DNA of 64,000 nt from Owenia fusiformis (Eukaryota; Annelida; Polychaeta; Sabellida; Oweniidae). The position numbers and the translations under genes are program-made. Under the pieces are notes generated by a model that saw nothing but the letters and a program-made list of their open reading frames with translations, made no database searches and was not told where the DNA came from. This document shows, one piece after another, positions 1 through 10,967 of the stretch (within the stretch, counting starts at the first letter, position 1; every line of letters starts with the position of its first letter). The stretch spans positions 180,730-244,729 of the forward strand of contig CAIIXF020000003.1 in assembly GCA_903813345.2 (NCBI GenBank), given 5' to 3'.

Positions 1-200
1 TGTTAAACTGACTTCAGAGATGAGTCAAGAAGAATTTTATGAAGTCTTTGAAGAATTGGTCAGGAGGCAGAGTTTGAACTTACATTAGGAAAAGAAACAG
101 ACACCTGTGAGTGAGACACTCATATATCTACGTGTGATATCACGATTTCCTTCACACCATATTGAGCAAAATGGCAACTTGAACAAATATCAAATAATAA
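1..200 (+). repeat. Dispersed repeat related to 13585-13880, start cut by window edge
   Basis: Bases 1-200 read as the reverse complement of roughly 13700-13880: both hold the stretch ending in GAGCAAAATGGCAACTTG and a block rich in GAGTGAGACACTCA. The first 90 bases are coding-like on the plus strand (a short frame ending in a stop near 90, with a run of acidic residues and LVRRQ). A third relative lies at 47450-47630, directly beside a RecQ-like helicase remnant, so this is probably part of a helicase-bearing repeat family. The left edge is cut by the window. Confidence 0.6.
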
Positions 201-354
201 GGAGAGAAGTGTTATGGCAATCAACATTGCACAGGGCACTATGGCAGGATGAGTGTTTGTTCCAGTGAGATACATGTAGGTTCAATTTTTGTAATTTATT
301 CATGTTCAATTTGTTATAGCCTCTAGATTATGCATATATAAGCACAAATGCCAA

Positions 355-640
355 AGGGATGGGTGACTAAAAACTTTAAAGAAACCCAACAAGAAAAGTA
401 AACTGTAAGTGTAAATCTGTCATAAGAATAGTAGACCCTATATATCCCAAAAACCATGATCTAACGTGAAAAGAAACAATGTCTAACATCCCCCCTCCAA
501 TTGAGAACCAATATCAAAATCCAGGACCAGAACACCATGGGACATTTCATTCATACTGAAGTCATTACAATACATGTTGAAAAAAATTGAAAAAAATAAT
601 AGCCAATACTCATAACATCAAAATAGTTGTAGATACTAGT
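355..640 (+). repeat. Interspersed repeat family A (retroelement-associated), copy 1
   Basis: The block begins near TATAAGCACAAATGCCAAAGG and ends near ACTCATAACATCAAAATAGTTG. It matches 51075-51380 along most of its length, 25560-25730 over its first half, and the reverse complement of 24478-24545 and 45100-45180 over its first part. The first ~60 bases are coding-like in the better copies (residues SAKGKGPK then VVMEL), so the repeat probably contains the start of a retroelement ORF plus untranslated sequence. In this copy the frame is broken by stops. Confidence 0.7.
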
Positions 641-837
641 ACTCATAAAAGATACAGTATTCAGTCTCAAATGATGTGGGATAGATAAAATCCAGTCTCG
701 AAGTCCATTCTTTCAGTATATGGATATTTGGAAGCATTGAGTTTACCAATGAAGAGAGTAAGGTGGATATAATTGAGATCATTAAGAAAGTCAATTTGTA
801 ACATGGCACGACAACATCATACTGGACCCACATACTG

Positions 838-1022
838 GACCCAAGATTTGTGAGTCTCACTTAATAAATGTAAATGGGGAACTGAAGTATGACACTTTTG
901 CCATGAAACCATTCAATATTGCAAAAGATGGAATCAAAGTTCTTTCTCGAAACAGGGCAGCCCGGTCATTGATGAGATATGTGATGACTTGTGAGTATTG
1001 TACCACAGTTACTCACCTGTGA
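838..1022 (+). pseudogene. Unrecognised coding-like fragment in the left arm
   Basis: An open stretch on the plus strand is also open in the right arm (36750-36950, minus strand), with only a few substitutions. It contains KYDTFAMKPFNIAKDG followed by a basic NRAARSLMRYV segment. I do not recognise the family. It lies upstream of the SWIM-like fragment on the same strand, so it could be an N-terminal piece of the same lost protein. Conservation between the arms reflects recent duplication and is not evidence of selection. Confidence 0.35.
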
Positions 1023-1534
1023 ATAAGCATCACAGTTATCTATGGCTGGCCAGCTGGACCAATGTATTGTCATACTTTTAACGCCGTAAAATCTAAACAA
1101 TCATTTCAAACAAGTGATATTTCAAAATGGTGCGGCAAAGTGAAAATAGACTGATATTTATGCAGCAAATTGAGCGGCAAATAGGCGACATATGTCGACA
1201 ATGAAGGACTCCTCCTGTAGGAATAAGAAATAAAGAATCAATTTTGAGGAGATAGGCAACTTTGCACTGATTTTTGCATATTTTTGGTTTGTGGTTTTCC
1301 TTTTTTAATTTGCCTATTTTTAATCTAAGGCTAATCTGTAAATGAAGGTGTGAAAACTTAAAAAAATGCCAACAGTGGCAGTTTTATACCACATATGTCT
1401 AAGGAAAGTGTTGACAATTATTTGCTACAATTTGAGAAATCCTCATTTGTGTCAGCCCAGAAACTGTATGATGACAGATATTTGCAGTATATCCGCAGCA
1501 CAACATGGGAAGGACTGACGTTTGTCAAAGCTTG

Positions 1535-1984
1535 TGTCAATGCAAGTATGAAGAAGCAACTCAGATTATCATGTTGACATGTCCATTGATAAACATGGTG
1601 TAGTACAGGAAGCACAGTCGGCATGGGACCAGATTGCCATTACAAACACGTATCCATAGTTTTATTTGCAACCATAGACTTTTCTTCAATCATTCCACCC
1701 AACACTAAACACCATGGTTCACCAGTCAAGGCTGAGAATTTGAAAATGGCTGGAGAAGATTTGACTTTGAAAGGTCAAAGGGGATTGTTTTTAACTGGAA
1801 GGTGCATCAACAAATTTATGTAGAATAAGATGCCAACGGTAATTTGGTTAGGAGAAGGAATCTTTTTGTAGATGATGTCGGTCAGAATAATGAGACTGAT
1901 GATTCTAGCCTTGGTGTTGAGGCATTTCCTATGGAAGATGAAGATGTCCCAAGCTGTGAATCACCAACTACATCTCTGTTTTAA
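1535..1984 (+). pseudogene. Broken SWIM zinc-finger protein fragment (left arm)
   Basis: One frame reads a short lead ending in GVVQEAQ. The frame then shifts near 1618 and continues as MGPDCHYKHVSIVLF. The C-x-H spacing followed by hydrophobic residues is the second half of a SWIM finger (C-x-C-x(n)-C-x-H), and the first cysteine pair is damaged by the frameshift. Further on, 1829-1984 is open and ends in a stop after an acidic tail (MEDEDVPSCES). An AATAAA lies about 230 bases later (2218), so this may be the 3' end of the old gene. SWIM fingers in invertebrates are often linked to YqaJ nuclease domains; a separate YqaJ fragment lies at 46.8 kb. The same lesions occur in the right arm. Confidence 0.55.
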
Positions 1985-2630
1985 AGACTGACCTCTTAAG
2001 TACAGAATAAGCAAAACATATAATTATATTTCTTTGATGTCTCATATTTTTGTATTTTTGTATTGTATACATATTGTAACATATCATTGTAAAGATGTAT
2101 GTACTACTTTGAATGCTTACAATGTTCATGTAAGTATATTGTAAAATTAATTATGGGCAGTTATACACCCCTTGGGGTGTCAAAGCCTGTGTTGTGAATT
2201 TGTTATGAGAAATGAAATAAAATTATTTTGAAATTGAAATTTAAAATATTACCATTATCCAACAGAAGTCACAAGATAAGAATGGCAAGCAAGATAAGGA
2301 AAATTGCAAGCAAGATATGTTTTTGTTAATTGATGGAGACCAAAAATTCTGGAACAAGAGAAACAAAATCACCTCTTACATTATCAAAATTAGCCAAATA
2401 ATTGCCTTGGTGGTAAAAAACATCTAATATAATTGTAATATAATTTAAATACTGGAGAGATTGTTATGCAACAAAATGGTTCCATGCTTAAGGGAACATC
2501 ATTTTGCTTGCCATCATGTTCACTGTTGAATAAATACAAATGTCCAGTGAAACAGCGACCAGGAGTAGACTACCACATGTTAAAATGAATGCATGAAAAC
2601 ACAGACATTAAAGGGACACATTGACAGGGT

Positions 2631-2873
2631 GGTGTTCTTATAGATGAAATGAAAATACAGGAAGACATGACTCTACATAACTGTAAGGACTACATGGAAA
2701 TCATTGGACTAATTGATATAGGGGATATAAGCGACTCAATGCAAAACATTGTATCAGAGGAATATTCATTGATAGCTGCATATATAATCCAATTCATGTT
2801 CATTTCATATGATGGTTTTCGTTTCCCAATTGCATATTTTTCTACAAAAACAGCATCTGCACCAGAAATATGA
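2631..2873 (+). pseudogene. P-element/THAP-type transposase fragment, catalytic-core start (left arm)
   Basis: The frame opens with GVLIDEMKIQE, then a GLIDIGDI segment, then FRFPIAYFSTKTASAPE. This order matches the RNase H-like core of P-element and THAP9-like transposases, where an aspartate in an xDEM motif is catalytic, followed by a G-x-(V/I)-D-(L/I)-G turn and an (F)-P-x-A-x-F segment. It ends at tandem stops after SAPEI, about 81 codons, far short of the usual several-hundred-residue enzyme. The next block of the protein is at 3008. The partner is 35015-35257 in the right arm, differing by about one residue (S versus A). Family assignment is from memory of motifs, not a search. Confidence 0.65.
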
Positions 2874-3007
2874 TGAATGTTTTAGGACGTCCATTACAAT
2901 TTAATGGACTTCCAATTTGAGTTGACTTTTTCAGTTCCGATTGAGCAGCCCCAAACAGAAGTTTTTTTAAACTAACATGAATTTGTCTGAGAAAGCACCA
3001 AGACAAT

Positions 3008-3250
3008 GTGTTGTCACAAATAATTTCAAACGTGTTTGTAACTGCATTGAGAAATCATCCACTACTGGAAAAAAAATTAATACTGGATGAGACACCAATT
3101 TTATGGCAACATTTCGTTGATGCATACAATTGTTATAGAGAAGCCAACCATAGCATGAGATTACATCTCGACCTGACCCCAGAACATATTGTTTTGGAGA
3201 ACAATTTGCTGAAGATTAGAAATCATCTGGCAGAAGATTCAATGTATTGA
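3008..3250 (+). pseudogene. P-element/THAP-type transposase fragment, C-terminal part (left arm)
   Basis: An 80-codon open stretch. It carries LTPEHIVLENNLLKIRNHLA near its end, matching the L-T-x-E-H-(I/L) ... K-(M/I)-R-x-x-L-A block in the later part of THAP-type P transposases. It follows the catalytic-core fragment by 130 bases on the same strand, so the two are pieces of one dead gene. The right-arm partner 34637-34879 has one visible residue change (C to W). No THAP DNA-binding domain could be identified upstream. Confidence 0.6.
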
Positions 3251-4105
3251 AATACTAGAAAATAAAAAAATTGGACAAAATGAAGATTTGGGAAAAGTTA
3301 AACTTTGGATAAAAATTAAAATTGATTAGATAGAAATATGTGTATATGTCATTTCGAAGTACTTGTCACATCTTCTTTCAGGTTTGAATTGCCCGCCCAC
3401 CCACACTTATCAGATTTATCTCTTATTGTAGGTGGTTAAGACATCTGAGAGCTCAATATATAATGACATTTGAACTTTGTAGCTGAAATTTCATTGCCTC
3501 AGATGTGCAAGCTGCCAAATTCTAATTTGTTTTTTTCTTGCAGTATTTTAGCATGAATTTTTTTATTTTGTGAGTATCTTTGTGAGTATCTTTGTGAGTG
3601 CAGTTATGTTATTGTTCTTTTATTTGCCTTGTTCTGTTATGTTGTTTTTTATTGTATTTATTAATAATGTGTACTGGCTCCAGCCTTAAAAATAATAATA
3701 TTATACATTTTTAAGTTATCTTATGTTTATGCTTTAAGTGTGAGGAGGTAATTGATGGTTATGAAGTAGTAAAAAAATGAAGTAGTCTGGGACATGTTGG
3801 TGGAGATGTAAGGAGACTAATTCAGCGAGGATATACTTTGAACTCACACATGAACATTTATTTTCCAATGATGGACAGAAAATGAGGAACCCACTTGGCA
3901 TTCGATGTCCCTTATGAGAAGATGTTATTTCTTGCACAGGTAAAAAGAAAACTCTTACTTTTGAACACATAAATTTTATTTTGTAAAATACTAGTAGCAA
4001 TTTTTTGCAGGATACAGCAGGATACCACATCAGGGGTTAATGATATTAACGCCAATGCTACAGTGTCGATTATGATCAATGGGAGGGAACAAGAAGCACC
4101 ATAAT

Positions 4106-5340
4106 ATTTTGGTATTTTCTGAACATCAGAAATAAAGTATAGTAAACAGTAAATATTTTATGAACTTATCTTTTTTGGCATCAAGTTCCAATTATCATAA
4201 CGTTGCCCCTCTACTACAAATCACCTTGGTTTTTAAACCAAAAAGTTTATATCTGTGACTCAAGCTAAAAAATAATGGAGACGCAAAATAAATTGCAAAA
4301 AGTACTCTAAAAAATTCGAGAGGGGGGTCGCTATGGAAAAATTACATGAAAAAATAAGGTTAAGCAAGAAATTGATGTATCACACATTGAAAGAACAGAT
4401 CGGGAAAATCAGGACAACATTTCAGACAAAGAGTTTGCATCTTCCCTGTCTTAAAGGCCTAATTATTTTATCACCTCTATGAGTGTTTGTCCTGGAGTAA
4501 ATGCATTAGCCTAGAATATTCACACGTTTAAATCCTTAGAAAATAGCCACAATCCAACATATATTGTCAGAAATATGTTGCTTTACCTTCCGTGATCCTT
4601 TGATTTTGAAGGAATTTTCATTAAAAAAAACAAATAAAAGGCTGAATGTCACTCACAGGTTGCTTTAAAGCAACCCTTGTTGTAATTGTGTTTTGCTGTG
4701 TTTTGTTTGTCGATGAAGAAAGTTATTTGGGTACATAAGGGGTACATAAGGGGTTTTACATTTTTGTGTTTTAGTCGTACTCAGTACTCAGTGATTACAG
4801 CAATGGGTAAATCATTATCATTTCCATATAAGATCATCATTCTTTATAAAATTATTAGTTATATCCGGAGTATTGTCATAAATCCAGTATCATTGATAAG
4901 TTCACTTGCAAGGGGTGTACATAGCAAATATAGTCTTCCTGTAACAATCTTGTTTAATTTTTTAGTTATGAACGATCCTGTTCTCTTCTGGTATCAAACT
5001 GGAGAAACTCCAGAGAGTTTCGAGGCTTTCTTTCAGCTGGTTATTTTTAATAACAAGATTTAAAAATAGGCTGACAGGACTATCCTTATACACATGATCT
5101 CCATTTATCCCATTTTGTGTCTTCATATGCACACACCACTTTCTCATCAAAATAGAAACATTTGATGCCATAAAATTATTGGATACATGAGTTAAGAGCA
5201 CTCTCGGACCACCTTTAACGAGGCTATTGATCTGAAGAGAAAAGTGGTGTAGGGAATATTAATTACGTCCAGTGGATAAGATAAAGTTCCATTAGTGTTT
5301 GTGAAGAGTCTATTGATGCAACATCTGTTTTAGGAAACTA
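4106..5340. other. No recognised gene
   Basis: AT-rich sequence just inside the left arm. A 125-codon open frame on the plus strand at 4686-5063 and a 79-codon frame on the other strand at 4962-5201 have no family features that I recognise. Neither has neighbouring splice or polyadenylation signals strong enough to call a gene. Confidence 0.5.
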
Positions 5341-5364
5341 TTTCAAAAGCAGTAGTAACCAAAT

Positions 5365-5500
5365 ATGTCAGACATTCGAAGTAAGTTCTTGGATGCATTT
5401 AACAAGAATAAGGCTAACTTCAATATGAACGTTATAGTGTTGAAGGATGACCAGCTGAAAATAGCTTATCAATGTTACAACAAGAAGGATACCATTTGCT
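5365..5500 (+). CDS. N-terminus of a RecQ-like DEAD helicase, truncated by the N gap
   Basis: From ATG 5365 the frame reads about 45 codons: a basic N-terminal stretch, then VLKDDQLKIAYQCYNKKDTI just before the gap. The pattern L-K-x-x-Q followed by a conserved turn before the P-loop fits the Q-motif region of RecQ-like/DEAD helicases. A diverged copy at 47650-47830 (minus strand) continues through LPTGYGKT, a Walker A motif, which shows what the next residues should be. This copy has no stop before the gap while the 47.7 kb copy has several, so this may be the more intact member. Helicases of this kind are repeated in many invertebrate genomes, sometimes as part of mobile DNA. Confidence 0.55.
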
Positions 5501-6000
5501 NNNNNNNNNNNNNNNNNNNNNNNNNNNNNNNNNNNNNNNNNNNNNNNNNNNNNNNNNNNNNNNNNNNNNNNNNNNNNNNNNNNNNNNNNNNNNNNNNNNN
5601 NNNNNNNNNNNNNNNNNNNNNNNNNNNNNNNNNNNNNNNNNNNNNNNNNNNNNNNNNNNNNNNNNNNNNNNNNNNNNNNNNNNNNNNNNNNNNNNNNNNN
5701 NNNNNNNNNNNNNNNNNNNNNNNNNNNNNNNNNNNNNNNNNNNNNNNNNNNNNNNNNNNNNNNNNNNNNNNNNNNNNNNNNNNNNNNNNNNNNNNNNNNN
5801 NNNNNNNNNNNNNNNNNNNNNNNNNNNNNNNNNNNNNNNNNNNNNNNNNNNNNNNNNNNNNNNNNNNNNNNNNNNNNNNNNNNNNNNNNNNNNNNNNNNN
5901 NNNNNNNNNNNNNNNNNNNNNNNNNNNNNNNNNNNNNNNNNNNNNNNNNNNNNNNNNNNNNNNNNNNNNNNNNNNNNNNNNNNNNNNNNNNNNNNNNNNN
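5501..6000. other. Assembly gap (500 N)
   Basis: Exactly 500 undetermined bases, the same length as the gap at 31001-31500, which suggests a fixed placeholder. It interrupts the RecQ-like reading frame that starts at 5365. Confidence 0.98.
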
Positions 6001-8040
6001 CCTTCTAAAAACACTTGCAGAAGGCTTACATTAACAGCTCGTTAAATTCAGTGTACCGGCAAATTTCAAAAAGCACAAGATATATTTGGAAACCTCATGT
6101 GATCACAAACTTTGATGTCTGCAGCTGGGGAGTCTGGGACTTCATGAAAATCAAAATCCCTGAATTCCTCCTTCCAGCTCTCAATTCCAACATCATTCAA
6201 GTCTGGTTCTATGTACCATTGTAGACCCTACAGGATTGTGAATGTTACACATTTTTAAATTTTTTTTCAAAAAATAATGATAAATATATGAGATTAAAAC
6301 AGTCTACTGCTAATCATGAATTGAAGTTTCAGCTCAGCAATGACATGGTCGACAAAGGGGATGACATAATTTCACTAGATTCTAAGTTTTTTTAAATGGT
6401 TCTTTGGAAATCCAAGTTTAGTGTACTCTTTAGTGCAATGCATACATTTATACTTTTTTTATATTTATTTATTAAAATCATATAAACATATATATATATC
6501 AGTGATAATGACACTCTAGTGGGTGTATGTCTTATCACAAGCTAAAATATTTGAAAAATGGCATATTGTTAGTTACATTTATTATTTTGAGACTGATGTT
6601 AAAAGATATGATAAAAACATTTTAATGATGTACAATAGCTAAATGGAAAAATGCTGCATCTGGTAAAAATTTGTACATTTGAACATAGCATATTTTGGCA
6701 CACTGGTAATATTGTCCATGTTGTTGTATTTTCTTATTCATATCTCCCATGTCTGAACAAACTACTTTAGATGAGAAATGTGTTCACACAATCATTGGCA
6801 TTGTTGACTCTAGATCAGATGAATCACCTGGGGGATCATACCAATCACTAGTCCTAGTTGTGAAATTTTGGCCTGCGGTCTTCAGTTGATTTTTCTTACA
6901 TTTTTCTCAGTAATTTTCTGCAGTTCTAGCTTCTGCAGTTCCAGCTTCTTGCTCGAATTGACATATAGAGACGGTGTTTCCCAAGCTGTACATCTTCAAG
7001 CTGGGTTCTTTCAGACAGTGATTTAAAGTCTGAATTTACTTCAGATTTTGAGCTTGAACTAGATGAATTATTTCAACTTTTCATTTTCATTTAGTGCTAT
7101 AGTCAATTCCATGTCCAGATTTGAAAATGTCTGTACTACTGCTACAAGAATTGTTCCTTTGTCATTTTTCATGCTTAAATAATACTTCACCAGTGCTTCT
7201 GTCTGTCTCAAAAACATATGACCTCTTCTTGTCACTTTTTTGCTTTCCATTGAATAATACACTTTACTATCTATGATTGCTTTTGTGTATTTTGTTGTTT
7301 CTCCTCCAAGCTCTTCTTCCAAGGCTGTCTTCAAATCAACTTTAATTTATATTGTAGACCCTGAGCCAATTGTAGAATGGCTGCCAAGTTCATATTTGAA
7401 TTCAAAGATGCCCTTATGTCTATGTGGAACTCATCTTATGTGGTAAAACACCTTTTTAATTGATCCTATGCAAAGCAATTAAACTGGTGGTTTATATTAT
7501 TTAGCTTTGGCATTAGTTACCCAGAGTATCAGCTTCTTTTCAAGTAAGCTTTGACGATCTTCAGCAAAATTATGGTTTAATGACTCTACCTTGATGGCGT
7601 TTGTTCCTCCAATCAGAGAGCAGAGATAAAACACGCTTGTACATATGATAGTCATTGAAAAATCAACGATCGATCCTAATTGGCTCAGAAAATTCAAAGG
7701 ATCGTTGCTCATCCTGTTAGATGAACTCTCTCTGGAGAGCAAAGCAAGCGAATGTAAAGGGTAGGCATTAGTATTTCATTGAGGTGAATAAACGACGCAT
7801 TGAATATATTGTTTAAGAAAATATAATGTATATCTAAAATTTGCTACCACGGGTTGTTTACACACCAACTGTTGTAAATACGTACAATCAAAAACGAGAC
7901 TGTAAATTGAGATAATTATGTGTGGATATGCTCTTGTTAATTGACATTGGCTCATGGGCAATGAGCAACACAAATTAAAAATCCATGCTTAGCTGCCTTA
8001 TATTATCATCATTCACTCATTATTCATTCATTAGGCTATT
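6001..8040. other. AT-rich sequence, no gene recognised
   Basis: Two open frames stand out but are not assigned. One is a 69-codon plus-strand frame at 6015-6224 just after the gap. The other is an 88-codon minus-strand frame at 7068-7334 with a GHMFLRQTE segment. A short AT dinucleotide run lies near 6490. Neither frame has recognisable domain motifs. Confidence 0.5.
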
Positions 8041-8055
8041 AGCATGGGATCCAAG

Positions 8056-8731
8056 CAGGGCATGCCTTAAGCGTCGGACAGCCGGACTTGTCCGATTAAA
8101 TAATAATGACAAGACCGGCTCAAAATCACAATTAGCTGGTCATTGTGACCGAGACCTTGTCCAATCTATAAGCCTTAGCGTAGATATCGTGTCCGAGGCC
8201 TAAACATTTTGAGATGACCCTTAAACTGTTTGCTGTTCATTTGTTTTTTATCTCGTCTCGGAGAAAAAGCCGAACATCTCCAAATATAGTAATCGAAAAG
8301 TACCGAATCACAAATAGATACTTCCGGTGATCTCCAAATAAGGAGTTCTTGACCCGAGTTCATCTAAAGATGGCGAAACCACTCGAAAAGTATGGATTCA
8401 TATTTAGTTTTAAAATTGATTGTGCCAAGCGTAATTCTTAAGGTACGTAAAAAACTAATCGATTATAGTACTTCAAGTACTACTTATGGATCAAATAGAC
8501 GTAGCGATTTCGGCCATTTTCAGTGAAATATTGCACAATAGTACGACTTTTCACAGATGAATTTTTGAAAATAGCGCGTTGAAAATTTTGACCAGGAAGA
8601 TTTGCTTATGACGGCAGATTTTGGAGAGGTGTTGGTCATCTTGACCAGCAGGTTTTGTATTTGACCACTTAAAAATTGGATCTTGCCGGTCATCTTGACC
8701 AGCAAGGAAAATTTGCTTAAGGCATGCCCTG
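8056..8731. mobile_element. hAT-type MITE with 8-bp target duplication
   Basis: The element begins CAGGGCATGCCTTAAGC (8056-8072) and ends with the exact reverse complement (8715-8731), a 17-bp perfect terminal inverted repeat. It is flanked on both sides by GATCCAAG (8048-8055 and 8732-8739), an 8-bp target duplication. A CAGGG terminus plus an 8-bp duplication is the signature of the hAT superfamily. At 676 bp with no transposase it is non-autonomous. The right half has internal repeats of GGTCATCTTGACCAGCA. Open frames here on the minus strand (8520-8802) follow from the repeats and are not called as genes. Confidence 0.93.
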
Positions 8732-8739
8732 GATCCAAG

Positions 8740-10600
8740 TCCTTTGAACCAGCCATATTTTAGGATCCGACACAAAACACTAGACAATTTTTGAGAGAAC
8801 ACTTTTATTATCCTAAAAATTTGTTGTACAATATCATAAAAATCACCATCTTAACCAATTGAAATTGATACAACTGTTTGTAAGTCAAACTGTGTCAACT
8901 TTTTAAAAGTGATAAACTTGCCTTCCTAAATTCAAAAACTGTATTGACATTGTTCTGTAAATACACCCCAACAGATATGCCAAAGAGGAGCATTAGTAAT
9001 GAGAGGGTTTATTGTCTGAACTTGTCTAAGATGCATTTTCATTGCTCTTGAGACAGAATATAGAAATATCAATTTAATATCAATAATAGCATTCAGCATA
9101 TAGTATGAGTATTCAATGCTTTACTTTTACATGTAGAATACAATTACCATTTGAAATATCTTTTATTTCAAAATAGCAATAAAAAGAATATTAAGCAAAG
9201 CTAAAGATATTGGTGTCAGGTCTTAAAATGCCTGATCAATACACCAGCTTTAAAATACATTTTCCTTTCCCTCTACCATGCAAATTTGTCACATCAGTTC
9301 GCACTGGATTCTCATTGAGAACATATATATTCAGGTTGAAACATCTTACGACAAATCACAATAAATCCATCCATATCCAAATAATTATTCTAACTTATCC
9401 TATTTTATCAGATTTCTATAACTTTAACTACATAGTATGCTTCCAATCCATCACAATCCAAAAATGAAATCACAAACCCATCCCCTAATGATAGTACCTT
9501 CCAACCTTGATTTCAATATGTTATGTGTCTCTTTTATTGTCTGAACCTCTTTCCTAGAGGGGCAAGTTTTTGTAGTCAAAAATTTACCAAAGAATTGTTT
9601 CAGTTCTTTGTTCTCCTGACATGTCCATTTTCTCCTCGGTCTTTTATACCCTTTTCAACATCTTTGGGCTCATCTTCCATTTCGATATTCTCCCGGATAT
9701 CTTCTTCTGGTCTGTTATCCAGGATACATTATACTCCCTCAGTACGCATTGTTCAGCAATTTCTAAAACAAAAACATCATGTCAAATACAATAAAATACA
9801 GCAGGCTTATTTAACGGAGCTTTTCGCAAGTTCTATAACATGAGCATTGAAATAATTTCACAAGCTTGGGTGTAATACAGTTCCTTGTGTGGGAATCAAT
9901 ATACTTGCATTTGATAAAAAATTTGATAAAGATATGAGGTCTCTGATTGGTTTTCAGTGAATGCTCCTTCTCCAATCATAATCTTGTACAGAGATGTAAT
10001 AGAGGAGTGAAATTTGAAAATTTTGAAGAGTCGTGGACAAATAATGGACATAGTCCATTTATGGACACTTAGACACTTCTTGTGTGGCATTCCCTGAAAA
10101 TCCAAAATACCACAGTAGATGGGTTTTTACACCCATTGAGAGATTTTGTTGTGTGGATAACCACACAAAAAAATTAACCACAGAAGCTATTTATTTTACT
10201 ACCCGAACAACCACACATACCCCCATTCAAGAACACGGACTGACACACGGACAGACGAGAAATACAAAATTCCGACTTAATCTGGACCAATTAAATATAA
10301 ATTATTATAGTCCTGGTGTCATAATACACGCTTGAGTGAAGAGCGCCTGCTCGTCTCCATGTGGATTAAGTCTGTCACCAGAGTTGTAGTTGCAGGGATC
10401 GCCACTGATGTCCTGCACGTGTAGTAGGCAAATTTGAGGAGCTAACACAAAACTCATGTATAATAACTCTTAACTAATAATGACAACATGGCAGCTTATA
10501 GAAAGTATACAATGTACCAAAAAAAATTCATGCTTTCACATCTATGTAAATTCCATAATTTGAAGGATGATTGAATTAAATTGTAAATTGAAAAAATTGC
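8740..10600. other. No recognised gene
   Basis: Open frames of 83-106 codons at 9210-9467, 9523-9843 and 10084-10335 (plus) and 69 codons at 9896-10105 (minus) have no motifs I can name. The sequence is AT-rich with short homopolymer runs. Confidence 0.5.
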
Positions 10601-10619
10601 AATTTTCTGCAGGTATTAA

Positions 10620-10868
10620 TTAGATACAGCATTGTTCTAATATTTTTATCATCCTAGAACCTATGTATTGACTTATACCTGCACACATTTTTCTTGCCTC
10701 TTGAACGGCACCTCTGATTGATTTCCAGTATTTATAAGATCCCCATTTATTCATGTGTGTACCATCTTTATGATAAAGAAATTGTTGATGATTTTTAATG
10801 TTATTTAAAAATTTATGCTTCCATATTTTAATGTGTTTACTGTTTTTTCTATCTAAATAATCATTCAC
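10620..10868 (-). pseudogene. SGNH/GDSL-esterase-like C-terminal fragment
   Basis: The 82-codon minus-strand frame contains KDGTHMNKWGSYKYWKSIRG. The D-G-x-H spacing followed by N-x-x-G and an R near the end matches block V of SGNH hydrolases, where the Asp and His belong to the catalytic triad. SGNH-like domains occur in ORF1 proteins of some invertebrate LINEs as well as in host esterases. Block I (the GDS serine) is not visible, so this is only a C-terminal piece. It sits directly downstream of the DDE transposase remnant at 10968-11590 on the same strand, but nothing shows they belong together. Confidence 0.4.
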
Positions 10869-10967
10869 TTCTTGTACTTTGATGCTGTATTTGTTTTCCT
10901 CATCATCATTTTTAAGTCAAGATTAAAAATAAATCAGTAAATCAGATGTCAAACACCTGTAATGGTA

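Larger units (their letters stand above)
823..4105 (+). repeat. Left arm of a long inverted repeat (partner 33795-36950)
   Basis: This 3.28 kb block recurs reverse-complemented at 33795-36950. The outer edge is TGGACCCACATACTGGACCC and the inner edge is CAAGAAGCACCATAAT. Identity is very high: the transposase fragments at 2649-2873 and 3008-3250 each differ from their partners by about one base. Both arms share the same stops and frameshifts, so the sequence was already dead before it was duplicated. The left arm keeps several 24-36 bp segments missing from the right arm (near 1170-1205, 1225-1255, 1350-1385 and 1500-1530), and at least one of these is bounded by short microhomology (TAGG). 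No target duplication is visible outside the arms. The arms may be two copies of one repeat, or the ends of a 36 kb segment. Confidence 0.9.

Noticed and set aside
4686-5063. 125-codon plus-strand frame
   Set aside because: Hydrophobic, AT-driven composition; overlaps an equally open opposite-strand frame; no motif.
5472-6014. Long frames across 5501-6000
   Set aside because: They consist of undetermined bases. Only the part of the 5365 frame before the gap is informative.
8520-8802. Two minus-strand frames of about 80 codons
   Set aside because: They lie within the hAT-type MITE and reflect its internal repeats (LLVKMT, FLAGQDD).
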